Part shown: positions 35,173-44,525 of the stretch, piece by piece | Layout: every line of letters begins with the position of its first letter | How positions within the stretch are numbered: the stretch's first letter is position 1 | Assembly: GCF_022869005.1 (NCBI RefSeq) | Contig: NZ_JALIEA010000017.1 | Location: forward strand, 186,001 to 250,000 | DNA length: 64,000 bases | Reading direction: 5' to 3' | DNA from: Corynebacterium kalidii | GTDB lineage: Bacteria > Actinomycetota > Actinomycetes > Mycobacteriales > Mycobacteriaceae | Position numbers and translations under genes: made by a program | The notes under the pieces: model-generated | Seen by the model: only the letters and a program-made list of their open reading frames with translations | The model's database searches: none | Told to the model about the DNA's origin: nothing

Positions 35173-36558
35173 TCAGGCGGTCAGGCCCAGGGCGAGGGCG
35201 ATCAGGACCATCACGATGCCGAAGGCCCAGGCGATCGGGAAGGTCAGCTTGATGTGCTTGCCGATCGTGCCGCCGGACAGGCCGATGGCCAGCCACAGGG
35301 CGGGGGAGAAGGGGCTGACGAAGGTGCCGATGATGTTGCCGACGATCATCGCGGCCGCCGCGCCACTTCCCGAGACGCCGAAGGAGGCCACGGTCTCCTG
35401 GACCACCGGGAGCACGGAGAAGTAGTACGCGTCCGTCGAGGTCAGCAGGTCCAGCGGGACACCGAGAAGGCCCACGATCACGTGGAGCTGGGAGCCGACG
35501 GACTCGGGGAGGATGTGCAGCAGGCTGAGGGCGATCTCCTCGAGCATGCCGGATTCGTTGAGGACACCGAGGAACATCGCGGCGGCCAGGATGACCCCGG
35601 CCATGGACAGCGCGTTCGGGGCGTGCCGCTTGAGCGTCTCGGCCTGCTCTCCGGAGAGCGGGAAGTTGACGACCAGGGCGATGGCGGTGCCGACGAGGAA
35701 CACCGGGCCCGGGTCGATCCAGCCACTCACCAGCAGTGCGAGGATCGCCAGGGACAGGACGACGTTGAACGCCGTGATCCCCCGTCCGGTACGCATCTTG
35801 GCGCCGAGGGCGTCCTGCTTCGCCTTCTCACGTTCGATGAACTCCGCGGCGATGCCCTTGACGTCGACGTCGCCGTGCCCGACGAAGTCCGGCGACCGAC
35901 GGAGCTTGGCGATACGGCGCGACTCCGACAGGCCGAGGAGACCGGCGACGATGAAGACGAGGACGATGGCGATGCCCTGGAGGGGGAGGATGTGCTGCCA
36001 CAGCTCGACCGGGGTCTGGTCGACGACGGAGGCGGCGCGGCCGAGCGGCCCTGCCCAGGGGACCATGTTCATCACCGACGCCGCGGTGGCGACGATGGCC
36101 AGCAGTACGTAGCGCGACATGTGCATCGCCTTGTACAGGGGCAGCAGGGCGGGGATGGTGATCAGGAAGGTCGTGGCGCCGGCACCGTCGAGGTGCACGA
36201 CCATGCCGATCGCGGCCGTGCCGAGGGCCACGAGGACGACCTTGCCACGCGTGGCGATGATCAGTCCCTTCACCAAGGGGGTGAACAGGCCGGTGTCGCT
36301 GAGGATGCCGAAGTAGATGATGGCGAAGATGAACATCACCACGACGTTCATGACCTTGCCGAGGCCCGCCTCGTAGAAGTCGCCGATACTCTGGATGCCG
36401 TAGCCGGCGACCAACGCGCCGATGACCGGGACGAGCGTCATTACGACGGTGGGGTTGCTCCGGCCGCGCAGCAGGATGCCGACGGTGACGATGATGATTC
36501 CCAGGCCGATGGCTGTTAGCCCGCCTGGTGACTGCATCGTCTCAGCGAAAGAGTCCAT
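35173..36558 (-). CDS. Citrate:H+/Na+ symporter, CitMHS family
   Basis: The 461-residue membrane protein with about 12 helices belongs to the CitMHS family (citrate taken up as a metal complex). The family-typical MVVHLDGAGATTFLITIPALLPLY region lies at about 115-135 and LTSTDAYYFSVLPVV with VSPFSPALWLAIGL near the end. The ATG at 36558 follows GAGGAG with six bases spacing; the frame extends upstream but without similarity. With tctCBA at 19-22 kb the cell has two candidate citrate uptake systems; the CitA/CitB two-component genes are not in the window. Confidence 0.9.
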   Translation of the reverse strand: MDSFAETMQSPGGLTAIGLGIIIVTVGILLRGRSNPTVVMTLVPVIGALVAGYGIQSIGDFYEAGLGKVMNVVVMFIFAIIYFGILSDTGLFTPLVKGLIIATRGKVVLVALGTAAIGMVVHLDGAGATTFLITIPALLPLYKAMHMSRYVLLAIVATAASVMNMVPWAGPLGRAASVVDQTPVELWQHILPLQGIAIVLVFIVAGLLGLSESRRIAKLRRSPDFVGHGDVDVKGIAAEFIEREKAKQDALGAKMRTGRGITAFNVVLSLAILALLVSGWIDPGPVFLVGTAIALVVNFPLSGEQAETLKRHAPNALSMAGVILAAAMFLGVLNESGMLEEIALSLLHILPESVGSQLHVIVGLLGVPLDLLTSTDAYYFSVLPVVQETVASFGVSGSGAAAAMIVGNIIGTFVSPFSPALWLAIGLSGGTIGKHIKLTFPIAWAFGIVMVLIALALGLTA

Positions 36559-36813
36559 GTGGGTCTCCTCAAGAAAGATAGGTGAACCAACACAGTATGG
36601 CAGTGCGTGATGGTGGCTGTCACAACGCCTGCGTGTGGTGGTTGTCCTCACGATGTCGGGGGTCTGTGAGCAGGCTGGCCATGTACGTACTAAGCTGTCC
36701 ATGTCGCACGTCACCCCTGGGCTTTTCGGTGTGGGGAGTCAGGCGTGGGCCCTGACCTCTTCGACGCGGTCGTGCCGGAGGGGCCGGGACAAGCACATCT
36801 GTCAGGAGTATCC

Positions 36814-38409
36814 GTGACCCAGAATTCCCGTCCCGTTGTTCTCATCGCCGACAAACTCGCCCAGTCCACCGTGGACGCGTTGGGGGACTCCGTCGAGGTC
36901 CGTTGGGTGGACGGTCCGAACCGTCCGGAGCTGCTGGAGGCCGTCAAGGACGTTGACGCGCTCCTGGTCCGCTCCGCCACCACCGTCGACGCGGAGGTTC
37001 TCGACGCCGCCCGGAACCTGCAGATCGTGGGCCGTGCCGGTGTGGGCCTGGACAACGTCGACATCGACGCCGCCACCGCAAAGGGCGTGATGGTCGCCAA
37101 CGCGCCGACGTCCAACATCCACTCCGCCTGCGAGCACGCGATCTCGCTGCTGCTCTCGACGGCGCGTCAGATCCCCGCCGCCGACCGGACGCTGCGTGAC
37201 CACGAGTGGAAGCGCTCCTCCTTCCAGGGTGTCGAGATCTTCGGCAAGACCGTCGGCATCGTCGGTTTCGGCCACATCGGACAGCTCTTCGCGCAGCGTC
37301 TCGCGGCCTTCGAGACCGAGATCATCGCCTACGACCCCTACGCCAACCCGGCCCGTGCCGCCCAGCTGGGCGTGGAGCTGGTGGAGCTCGAGGACCTGGT
37401 CGGCCGGTCCGACTTCGTGACCATCCACCTGCCGAAGACCAAGGAGACCGCGGGCATGTTCAACGCGGAGCTCCTGGCGAAGGCGAAGGAGGGTCAGATC
37501 ATCATCAACGCCGCCCGTGGCGGTCTGGTCGATGAGCAGGCCCTGGCCGACGCCATCGTCAACGGCCCGGTCCGTGGCGCCGGTTTCGACGTCTACGCCT
37601 CCGAGCCCTGCACCGACTCCCCGCTGTTCGAACTGGACGAGGTCGTCGTGACCCCGCACCTCGGTGCGTCCACCGTCGAAGCACAGGACCGCGCGGGTAC
37701 CGACGTCGCGGCGTCGGTGCTCAAGGCGCTGGCCGGTGACTTCGTTCCGGACGCCGTCAACGTCACCGGCGGCAAGGTCAGCGAGGAGGTCGCGCTGTGG
37801 CTCGGCCTGGCCACCAAGCTGGGCAAGGTCGCTTCCGGCCTGCTGGATGACGCGGTCACCTCGGTGAACGTCGAGGCGCGCGGTGAGCTCTCCTCGGAGA
37901 ACGTCGACGCCCTGGGGCTGTCCGCCCTGCGTGGCGTCTTCGCCGGCGTGGTCGACGAGCAGGTCACCTTCGTCAACACCCCGCAGATCGCCGCGGAGCG
38001 CGGGGTGAACCTGTCGGTCACCGCCGCCGACGAGTCCGTGACCCACCGTTCGGTTCTCGAGGTCACCGTGGTCACCGGTGACGGCACGGCCGTGTCCGTT
38101 ATCGGCGCCCTGACCGGGCTGGACCGGGTGGACAAGATCGTCCGGATCAACGGACGGGGCCTGGACCTGCGTGCCGAGGGGCTCAACCTGTTCCTGAACT
38201 ACACCGACCAGCCGGGTGCGCTCGGCACCGTCGGTACGTTCCTGGGACGCGCCGGTATCAACATCGACGCCGCCGCCCTGACCCAGGACGCCGACCGTGG
38301 TTCGGCTACCCTGGTCCTGCGTGTGGAGAAGGAGATCCCGCAGGATCTGCAGCAGCAGATCGCCGACTCCCTGTCAGCGTCGCGCGCCGTGCTGCTCGAC
38401 CTGAACTAG
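36814..38409 (+). CDS. serA: D-3-phosphoglycerate dehydrogenase
   Basis: SerA starts serine synthesis by oxidizing 3-phosphoglycerate with NAD+. It has 531 residues, the long actinobacterial type with an intervening domain and C-terminal ACT domain. NAD loop GFGHIG is at 151-156; the catalytic Arg235, Glu264 and His282 are in NAARGG, ASEPC and TPHLGAS. The ACT end LFLNYTDQPGALGTVGTFLG is the serine-sensing region. GTG 36814 has AGGAG five bases upstream. TAAGCT at 36691-36696 is a possible -10. Confidence 0.97.
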   Translation: MTQNSRPVVLIADKLAQSTVDALGDSVEVRWVDGPNRPELLEAVKDVDALLVRSATTVDAEVLDAARNLQIVGRAGVGLDNVDIDAATAKGVMVANAPTSNIHSACEHAISLLLSTARQIPAADRTLRDHEWKRSSFQGVEIFGKTVGIVGFGHIGQLFAQRLAAFETEIIAYDPYANPARAAQLGVELVELEDLVGRSDFVTIHLPKTKETAGMFNAELLAKAKEGQIIINAARGGLVDEQALADAIVNGPVRGAGFDVYASEPCTDSPLFELDEVVVTPHLGASTVEAQDRAGTDVAASVLKALAGDFVPDAVNVTGGKVSEEVALWLGLATKLGKVASGLLDDAVTSVNVEARGELSSENVDALGLSALRGVFAGVVDEQVTFVNTPQIAAERGVNLSVTAADESVTHRSVLEVTVVTGDGTAVSVIGALTGLDRVDKIVRINGRGLDLRAEGLNLFLNYTDQPGALGTVGTFLGRAGINIDAAALTQDADRGSATLVLRVEKEIPQDLQQQIADSLSASRAVLLDLN

Positions 38410-38419
38410 GGGACACCGT

Positions 38420-38459
38420 CCATTCCCCGGGCCCGGCGTGAGCCGGACCCGGGGAATGG
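38420..38459. terminator. Very strong hairpin after serA
   Basis: Two 18-base arms (38420-38437 and 38442-38459) pair with one C/A mismatch around the GTGA loop. There is no T run after it. It is the most stable-looking hairpin in the window and should end serA transcription. Confidence 0.8.
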
Positions 38460-38500
38460 TGCATGCGGCGGGGGTGCCGCTCGGGGGTACGATTGGTTAA

Positions 38501-38523
38501 ATAACTCTCTTATCAGTTATGCT
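38501..38523 (+). promoter_or_regulatory. marR promoter with MarR operator
   Basis: ATAACT (38501-38506) and AGTTAT (38515-38520) form a perfect inverted repeat with eight-base spacer, overlapping the -10 box TATGCT (38518-38523). TTGGTT at 38493-38498 is a possible -35. Autorepression by MarR is likely. Confidence 0.6.
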
Positions 38524-38530
38524 GGCCGGC

Positions 38531-39067
38531 GTGACTGACAACGATGCCGCCACCCACACTCCGGCCTACGTCCCGACAGAGGACGACAACCAGCTCGCCC
38601 ACCGGTTCCGTGACGCGCTGCGTGAAGGACTGCACATGGTGCGGTTGCTCGACCACCGGGGGAGTCTGACGCTGACCCAGCTGGGGATCCTCAACACCCT
38701 TGTCGAGGAGCCCCACTCCATCGGCCATCTCGCCCGGATCAACGGGATGACGCAGCCGGGGATGACCCAGCAGATCGACAAGCTCGAGCGACTCGGCGTC
38801 GTCCGCCGGGTCCGTAGCCCCCGGGACGCCCGGGTGACCCTGGTGGAGATCACCGAGGAGGGCCGGGAGACCCGGATACGGGACAACGGTCTGCGCAACA
38901 GGGCGCTCGCCGAGCATTTCGACCTGCTGGACGAGGACGGCCGACGGCGCATCGCCGACGCACTGGAACCGCTGACGAACTTCGCCAGCTCGTACATCCG
39001 TCGGGTCAGTGACGACAGCCAGAAGAACGACACCCCGAGAAACACTGAAAGGCACGACCGCGAATGA
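38531..39067 (+). CDS. MarR-family regulator
   Basis: The 178-residue protein has a winged helix: SLTLTQLGILNTLVEEP, then HSIGHLARINGMTQPGMTQQIDKLERLGVVRRV and the wing SPRDARVTLVEITEEG. I prefer the GTG at 38531 because TATGCT ends seven bases before it, fitting a leaderless message; the in-frame ATG at 38519 overlaps the -10 box. It overlaps the MFS gene by four bases. A repressor of its own operon, relieved by a small ligand, is the usual role. Confidence 0.87.
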   Translation: MTDNDAATHTPAYVPTEDDNQLAHRFRDALREGLHMVRLLDHRGSLTLTQLGILNTLVEEPHSIGHLARINGMTQPGMTQQIDKLERLGVVRRVRSPRDARVTLVEITEEGRETRIRDNGLRNRALAEHFDLLDEDGRRRIADALEPLTNFASSYIRRVSDDSQKNDTPRNTERHDRE

Positions 39068-40284
39068 GACATGACACCCAGGAGGCCACGCTCAACGGCG
39101 CGACACTCGAGTCAGAGAAGACGTCAATGATGCGACAGCCTGTCGCGGTGTGGGCCACCGCCCTGGCGTGTGTCTTCGCTTTCATGGGGATCGGGCTCGT
39201 CGACCCGATTCTCCCGGCCATCGCCGAGAATCTCGACGCCGGTGCGCCCGAGGTCTCCCTGCTCTTCACCAGCTATTTCGCCGTCACGGCGGTGATGATG
39301 CTGGTCACAGGTGCGGTGTCCAGCCGGATCGGGGGCAAGAAGACGTTGCTGACCGGGCTCGCGCTGATCGTGGTCTTCGCGGGCCTGGCCGGGACGTCCG
39401 GCAGTGTCGGCCAGCTCGTGGGGTACCGCGCGGGGTGGGGGCTGGGCAACGCCCTGTTCGTGGCCACCGCCCTCGCCGTGATCGTGTCCGTGGCCAGCGG
39501 TGGACGCGCGGTCGCGATCATCCTGTACGAGGCGGCGCTGGGGCTCGGTATGGCGGCCGGGCCGTTGCTGGGTGCGGCCCTGGGGTCGTTGAACTGGCGC
39601 GGGCCGTTCTTCGGCACCGCGGCGCTGATGTTCCTCGCGCTGGTGGTTCTCCTGTTCAAGCTGCCGGCCACCCCGCCGCCGGCGGAGAAGACCAGCCCCG
39701 CCGCCCCTCTGAAGGCGCTCAGGCACCGTGGCCTCTTCGGGGTCTCTTTTTCGGCCCTTTTCTATAATTTCGGGTTCTTTACCATTCTGGCGTACACGCC
39801 GTTCGTCCTCGGATTCGGTGAGATCGGCATCGGTGCCGTGTTCTTCGGGTGGGGCTGCTGCCTGGCGGTGTTCTCCGTGTTCATCGCCCCGCTGATCCAG
39901 AACCGGATCGGTGCCGCGAACACGACGATGGCGACGCTGACCGGCCTGCTGGTGATCTACGTCCTTCTCGGCCTGTTCCACGACGTCACACCGGTCGTGG
40001 TCGTCCTCGTCGTGATGTCCGGGGCGTTGCTCGGCATCAACAACACGATGTACACCGAGATGGCGATGAGCGTCTCCGACGCACCCCAGCCGGTGGCGTC
40101 GGCCGGATACAACTTCGTCCGGTGGATGGGTGGCGTCATCGCCCCGTTCGCCGCCACCAAGATCGGCGAGGGCATCGGGGTGCCGGTGCCGTACTACGTG
40201 GCCGCCGTCGTCGCGGTGCTGGCCGTCGTCGTCATGCTCGCCTCGCGTAACCACGTCGAGGCGCACGGCCCCGAAGCTGTCTGA
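39064..40284 (+). CDS. MFS transporter, 12-TM (DHA1-type)
   Basis: This membrane exporter has 406 residues and 12 helices. The first helix MGIGLVDPILPAIAENL and motif A-like GAVSSRIGGKKTLLTGLAL place it in the DHA1/ACDE group; motif C-like ALGLGMAAGPLLGAALG follows. The ATG overlaps the marR stop (ATGA). Control by the MarR repressor upstream suggests efflux of a toxic compound. The 5' part (about 15 residues before MMRQPVAV) is hydrophilic, so an internal ATG at 39127 is possible. Confidence 0.9.
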   Translation: MRHDTQEATLNGATLESEKTSMMRQPVAVWATALACVFAFMGIGLVDPILPAIAENLDAGAPEVSLLFTSYFAVTAVMMLVTGAVSSRIGGKKTLLTGLALIVVFAGLAGTSGSVGQLVGYRAGWGLGNALFVATALAVIVSVASGGRAVAIILYEAALGLGMAAGPLLGAALGSLNWRGPFFGTAALMFLALVVLLFKLPATPPPAEKTSPAAPLKALRHRGLFGVSFSALFYNFGFFTILAYTPFVLGFGEIGIGAVFFGWGCCLAVFSVFIAPLIQNRIGAANTTMATLTGLLVIYVLLGLFHDVTPVVVVLVVMSGALLGINNTMYTEMAMSVSDAPQPVASAGYNFVRWMGGVIAPFAATKIGEGIGVPVPYYVAAVVAVLAVVVMLASRNHVEAHGPEAV

Positions 40285-40290
40285 CCGGAC

Positions 40291-41592
40291 TCAGGCGTCC
40301 GGGGCAGTGGCGGTGCGGGAGCGCCGCCACTCGACAGCGCCGGCCACGGCGAATGCGGCCACGATGGCGAAGCCCCAGAACACCCACATGTTGTCCCACG
40401 GGGCCGGCATGCCCTGCTGGCCGATGAACGACCAGCGCACGGCGACCTGGTGGCTGACGAACGGGATCATCGCCGCGTAGACCACCAGCAGCGCCGCCGC
40501 CGTCGTCAGCTGGACCCCCAGCCACGAACGGCGCGGGTTCCCCGGAGCAGACGGCGCGGCGCGTACTCCCAGGTCCACTAGGCACACCACCAGCGGGACG
40601 AGCCACACCCAGTGGTGGTGCCAAGAGAACGGGGAGATCAGGCACGCGGTGATCCCACCCAGTGCCATCACCAACGGCTGGTTGTCACGCCGGGTCGCCC
40701 ACCGGAGCGCGACGTAGAACAACGCCACGGTGACCACACAGGCCACCAACCACAGCGCGCTGGCCACCATGTCCGGCTCGAAGACCCGTTCCATGACGCC
40801 CTTCAGTGACTGGGACGCCGAGATCGTGGTGCTGCCGATGCGTGAGGAGTCGAAGATGGCGGAGGTCCAGAACCGCATCGCGTCCGGGACCGTCAACAGC
40901 CCGATGACGACGGTGGCCGCGAAGGTGGCGGAGGCCGTCGCGGCATCGCGCCAGCGACGTTGCATCAGGAACACCAGGATGAAGAACGCCGGGGTCAGTT
41001 TCAGTCCCGCGGCGATCCCCACCCCGATGCCGGTGAACCGGTCACGGGTGCGCAGAAAGTCCAGGGAGACCAGCAGCATCAGGAACAGGTTGATCTGCCC
41101 GTAGAAGAAGCTGTCCCTGATCGGCGACAACGCCAGGGCCGCGACAGCGGCCGCCGTGCCCAGTGCCACCGTCCCGGTGTCGAGCCGGTACCCCCGACGG
41201 ACCAACGTCCCGAGGATGACGCAGACGAGTGCGCCGGCGCAGCCGAGTTGCCAGAACGCCGCCGCCATCTCCTCGGGTGCGCTGGCCATCCACCGGAAGA
41301 GCGTCCCCGCGAACGGCGGGTAGGTGAAGGGCAGGTGCCCGTACAACGTGCCGTCGTAGATCCCGCCGCCGCGGGCCAGTTCCTCACCGGCGCGGTAGTA
41401 CACCAGGAAGTCGGTCGGGACCTTGTACATGTCCAGCGCAGGCCCGAACACCACCGGGCGGGTCTCGCGGTAGGCCACGACAGCCAGGAGCGCGACCAAC
41501 GCCAGCGACAACGTGGTGCGCCCGCCGAGCCGACGTGTCACCGGGGTAGTGGGGGAGTCGGTGGTGGCCGTGGTGTCGGTGCTGTACGTCAA
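40291..41592 (-). CDS. Polyprenol-phosphate-mannose-type alpha-mannosyltransferase, GT87 family
   Basis: The 433-residue protein has about nine to ten helices and the GT-C layout of the GT87 family (PimE/MptC-like), which transfers mannose from decaprenyl-phosphate-mannose on the outside of the membrane. Key places are the aspartate just after the first helix (PALDMYKVPTDFLVYYRAG), FTYPPFAGTLF, the YGQINLFLMLLV helix and FSWHHHWVWLVPL. The TTG start at 41592 has GGAGG eight bases upstream. It lies between the marR-MFS operon and leuB, tail-to-tail with the MFS gene. The acceptor glycan cannot be told. Confidence 0.85.
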   Translation of the reverse strand: MTYSTDTTATTDSPTTPVTRRLGGRTTLSLALVALLAVVAYRETRPVVFGPALDMYKVPTDFLVYYRAGEELARGGGIYDGTLYGHLPFTYPPFAGTLFRWMASAPEEMAAAFWQLGCAGALVCVILGTLVRRGYRLDTGTVALGTAAAVAALALSPIRDSFFYGQINLFLMLLVSLDFLRTRDRFTGIGVGIAAGLKLTPAFFILVFLMQRRWRDAATASATFAATVVIGLLTVPDAMRFWTSAIFDSSRIGSTTISASQSLKGVMERVFEPDMVASALWLVACVVTVALFYVALRWATRRDNQPLVMALGGITACLISPFSWHHHWVWLVPLVVCLVDLGVRAAPSAPGNPRRSWLGVQLTTAAALLVVYAAMIPFVSHQVAVRWSFIGQQGMPAPWDNMWVFWGFAIVAAFAVAGAVEWRRSRTATAPDA

Positions 41593-41684
41593 GGGGGAGG
41601 CCTCCGCGGGACTGATTCATGAGACGGAAGTAAAGTGTAGCGCTGCAGACGCTGGGAGGGGCGAAGGCTGCGCCGGAGTCGTGC

Positions 41685-41716
41685 TAGTCTGGCCGGAGAT
41701 TTCCAACGATGTGAGA
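41685..41716 (+). promoter_or_regulatory. leuB promoter with possible LtbR site
   Basis: TAGTCT (41685-41690) is the likely -10 of leuB. Just after it, TTCCAACGATGTGAGA starts at 41701. The first seven bases match the start of the inverted repeat before ltbR/leuC. LtbR is known to repress leuB and leuCD in C. glutamicum. Confidence 0.4.
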
Positions 41717-41742
41717 CGACAACGCCAGAAAGGGTCCACAGA

Positions 41743-42792
41743 ATGAAACTCGCGGTCATCGCCGGAGACGGGATCGGTACCGAAGTCACCGCCGAAGCAC
41801 TCAAGGTCCTCGAGTCCGTCACCGGGGACGAGACCGTCGACATCACGGACTTCGACCTCGGGGCACGCCGCTACCTGCGCAACGGCGAACTGCTCACCGA
41901 CGCCGACCTGGCGTCGCTGCGCGAACACGACGCCATCCTCCTGGGGGCCATCGGGGACCCGCGCACGATCCCCGCCGGTGTCCTGGAACGCGGGCTGCTG
42001 CTGCCCCTGCGGTTCACGCTCGACCACGCGGTCAACCTGCGGCCGGCGAAGCTCTACCCGGGTTCGTCGTCTCCGCTGGCGACGCCCGGCGAGATCGACT
42101 TCGTCGTCGTGCGGGAGGGGACGGAAGGCCTGTACTGCGGAAACGGGGGAACGTTGCGGACCGGGACCGACCACGAGGTCGCCAGCGAAGTCAGCCAGAA
42201 CACCTGGTACGGGGTGGAACGGGTCGTGCGCGACGCGTTCACCAGGGCCCGGGAACGCACGGGCCGGCTCACCCTCGTCCACAAGACCAATGTGCTGGTC
42301 AACGCCGGTGGACTGTGGAGCCGTGCGGTCGAGACCGTGGGCACCGAGTTCCCCGAGGTCACCGTGGACTACTGCCACATCGACGCCGCGACGATCTACA
42401 TGGTCACCGACCCGGGACGGTTCGACGTCATCGTCACCGACAACCTCTTCGGCGACATCCTCACCGACCTGGCCGGTGCCGTGACCGGAGGAATCGGGCT
42501 CGCGGCTTCGGGCAACATCGACCCGTCGCGGCGCAGCCCCTCGATGTTCGAGCCCGTCCACGGCTCCGCCCCGGATATCGCGGGCAAGGGGATCGCCGAC
42601 CCGTGTGCGGCGATTCTGTCGGTGGCGCTGATGCTGCGTCACCTCGCCGGTGACGAGGGGGAGGACGCCGAGGCGAGGAACGCCCAGGCGGACCGGATCG
42701 AGGCCGCGGTGCTCGCTGAGGCCGGGTCGCGCAACGGGGAGCCCGTGCGGACCGCCGAGGTAGGCGACCGGGTGGCGGCGGCTGTCCGCTGA
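41743..42792 (+). CDS. leuB: 3-isopropylmalate dehydrogenase
   Basis: LeuB oxidatively decarboxylates 3-isopropylmalate in leucine synthesis. It has 349 residues. Early [20 protein letters not shown], the [34 protein letters not shown] substrate region, [17 protein letters not shown] and [31 protein letters not shown] are all as in the family. The ATG follows AAAGG with nine bases spacing. The gene is divergent from the mannosyltransferase gene. Regulation by LtbR is expected. Confidence 0.96.
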   Translation: MKLAVIAGDGIGTEVTAEALKVLESVTGDETVDITDFDLGARRYLRNGELLTDADLASLREHDAILLGAIGDPRTIPAGVLERGLLLPLRFTLDHAVNLRPAKLYPGSSSPLATPGEIDFVVVREGTEGLYCGNGGTLRTGTDHEVASEVSQNTWYGVERVVRDAFTRARERTGRLTLVHKTNVLVNAGGLWSRAVETVGTEFPEVTVDYCHIDAATIYMVTDPGRFDVIVTDNLFGDILTDLAGAVTGGIGLAASGNIDPSRRSPSMFEPVHGSAPDIAGKGIADPCAAILSVALMLRHLAGDEGEDAEARNAQADRIEAAVLAEAGSRNGEPVRTAEVGDRVAAAVR

Positions 42793-42854
42793 CAGCGCCG
42801 CACGTCCCGGCACGCACCCAGCCCGCCGGCCCCGCCCCTGATGTGGGATTGTCG

Positions 42855-42897
42855 CCTTCCCAGGTAGGGATCCGGGCCAACACCCTACCTGCGAAGG
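42855..42897. terminator. Bidirectional terminator between leuB and the lipoprotein gene
   Basis: CAGGTAGGG (42861-42869) pairs with CCCTACCTG (42883-42891), extended after one mismatch by CCTTC/GAAGG. The loop is 13 bases. The two flanking genes converge on it. Confidence 0.75.
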
Positions 42898-42915
42898 TGA
42901 TCGCTCGACACCGCG

Positions 42916-44460
42916 CTACTGGTAGCTGACGATGTCCGGGGTGGGGTCGATCGCGGCGGTCTGTTCCGGCGAGAGCATCGGTTCGTCCTCGTCGATGAAG
43001 TTCTTCCATCCCAGGGCGACCGTCGGGTCGAGCCCCTGCCGGACGATGTTCCAGGTCTCGGACTTGATGTCCTGGGTGCCGTGACCGTCGCAGTGCACCG
43101 CGACGCTGACATGGTCCGTGCCGGTCACCATGCTGTCCCGGTTCCGGATCATCTGCAGCTGGAACTGGTGGACCATCAGGAGTTTCTGGGGGAGCCGCTC
43201 GGCGACGACGAGGTCCTCCAGCCACGCGGCGACGTCGTTGATCTCGGAGGCGTCGACGTGTCCGATGTCGGCCATCGGCTGGTCCTCCGGGCCGAGGCGC
43301 CATTCCGGGTCCAGGGCGAGCCCGACCGAGGGGTTCTTCAGCAGGTCGGCGTAGTGCTGCGCCTGTTGGAGCAGGGTCTCGCGTCCGGGCTGGATGTCGA
43401 TGACGGCGTATCCTCCGGCATCGACGATGGCGTCGATCCAGGGCGTGACCTGGGCCGGGTCGCTGTAGTAGCTGTATCCGCCGGAGGGGCCGGGCTCTTC
43501 GGCGGCGACGGTCACGATGATCTCGAATGCGGGGATCACGGGCACGTCACTGACGGGTTCGTAGCGGGCGGCCAGGTCGCGGGCGCGGGCGACGGCGTCC
43601 TGCGGTGGCTGCTCACCCATCACCCCCAGCAGGGGTTCGGCCGCGTGTCCGTACAGGGCGATGATCCGGCGCCCCGGGAACAGGACCTGGCCGCCACCGG
43701 GGAGTCGTTCGTCGACGGTGCGGGTGAGTTCGGCGCGACGCCGTAGGTCGGCGTCGGTCCCGAAGGCGTTCCCCAGCGCCACCACGTTGCCGCCGCCGTC
43801 GAGCTCCTCCCGTGTGGCCTCGACGGATTCGTCGGTGGACCGCGGGTCGGCGGCATGGAGGCGGTGGACGGTGAACCCGGCGGCGGCAGCCGTGGCGACG
43901 CTGACCGGGGAGGACGTCGCCACGGCGAGCGCGGTGCCGGACGGGTCCCCGTCCCCGGCGGCACTGTCCGACGCCGCATCCGGCCAGGCGGGTTCTGCCC
44001 CGTCCACCCCTGTGGGGTGGACGGTGATCCCGGAATCAGGGGTCGTCGGGACCGCCGGGGTCCCGGTCCCGCCGACCAGGACCACCTCGGACACCCCGAG
44101 CCGCTCCAGTTCCGCGGTGACCGCCGCGCCGGAGTCGCCTGCGGGCCCGTTGTCGGCGAAGACGGGGACGCCGTGGTCGCGGGCGAGGGAGCAGCCGGCC
44201 TCCAGGTGCCGTCGGGCCACCCCGGCGGCGACGACGACGGCCGTCTCCGCCGTCGCGAACACCACGGCACTGGTGGCGACGCCGGAAGGGTCGTCGGCCA
44301 CCACGGTCACGCCGGTCCCGGCGACCGGACGGGCACGGCGGGCGGGGTGGGCCCCGGAGCCGGAGTCCTCGCCGGCACATGCCGTGAGCGGGACGGCCGC
44401 CAGTGCGACAGCGCCGGCACCCAGGAGAAACTTGCGGCGGGAGAGTGGCACGGGCGGCAC
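42916..44460 (-). CDS. Predicted Tat-exported lipoprotein with CWB2-like and TIM-barrel-like parts
   Basis: The protein of about 514 residues begins with the twin-arginine motif SRRKFLL and a lipobox LTAC-A, so it is likely exported folded and lipid-anchored. Residues about 55-160 resemble a degraded cell wall-binding repeat 2 (ending SEVVLVGGTGTPAV). The second half (about 300-500) has alternating strands and helices with YAVIDIQPGRE, GLALDPEWRLG and LLMVHQFQ, suggestive of a sugar-hydrolase-like barrel. I know of no assigned function. GTG at 44460 is used; GTG at 44451 has better spacing to AAAGG. Confidence 0.8.
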   Translation of the reverse strand: MPPVPLSRRKFLLGAGAVALAAVPLTACAGEDSGSGAHPARRARPVAGTGVTVVADDPSGVATSAVVFATAETAVVVAAGVARRHLEAGCSLARDHGVPVFADNGPAGDSGAAVTAELERLGVSEVVLVGGTGTPAVPTTPDSGITVHPTGVDGAEPAWPDAASDSAAGDGDPSGTALAVATSSPVSVATAAAAGFTVHRLHAADPRSTDESVEATREELDGGGNVVALGNAFGTDADLRRRAELTRTVDERLPGGGQVLFPGRRIIALYGHAAEPLLGVMGEQPPQDAVARARDLAARYEPVSDVPVIPAFEIIVTVAAEEPGPSGGYSYYSDPAQVTPWIDAIVDAGGYAVIDIQPGRETLLQQAQHYADLLKNPSVGLALDPEWRLGPEDQPMADIGHVDASEINDVAAWLEDLVVAERLPQKLLMVHQFQLQMIRNRDSMVTGTDHVSVAVHCDGHGTQDIKSETWNIVRQGLDPTVALGWKNFIDEDEPMLSPEQTAAIDPTPDIVSYQ

Positions 44461-44525
44461 GACCTTTCAGACGGGGCGGTGGCCGCGACGATGACGTACG
44501 CGGCCTTCCCCGACACTAGTGCCGG

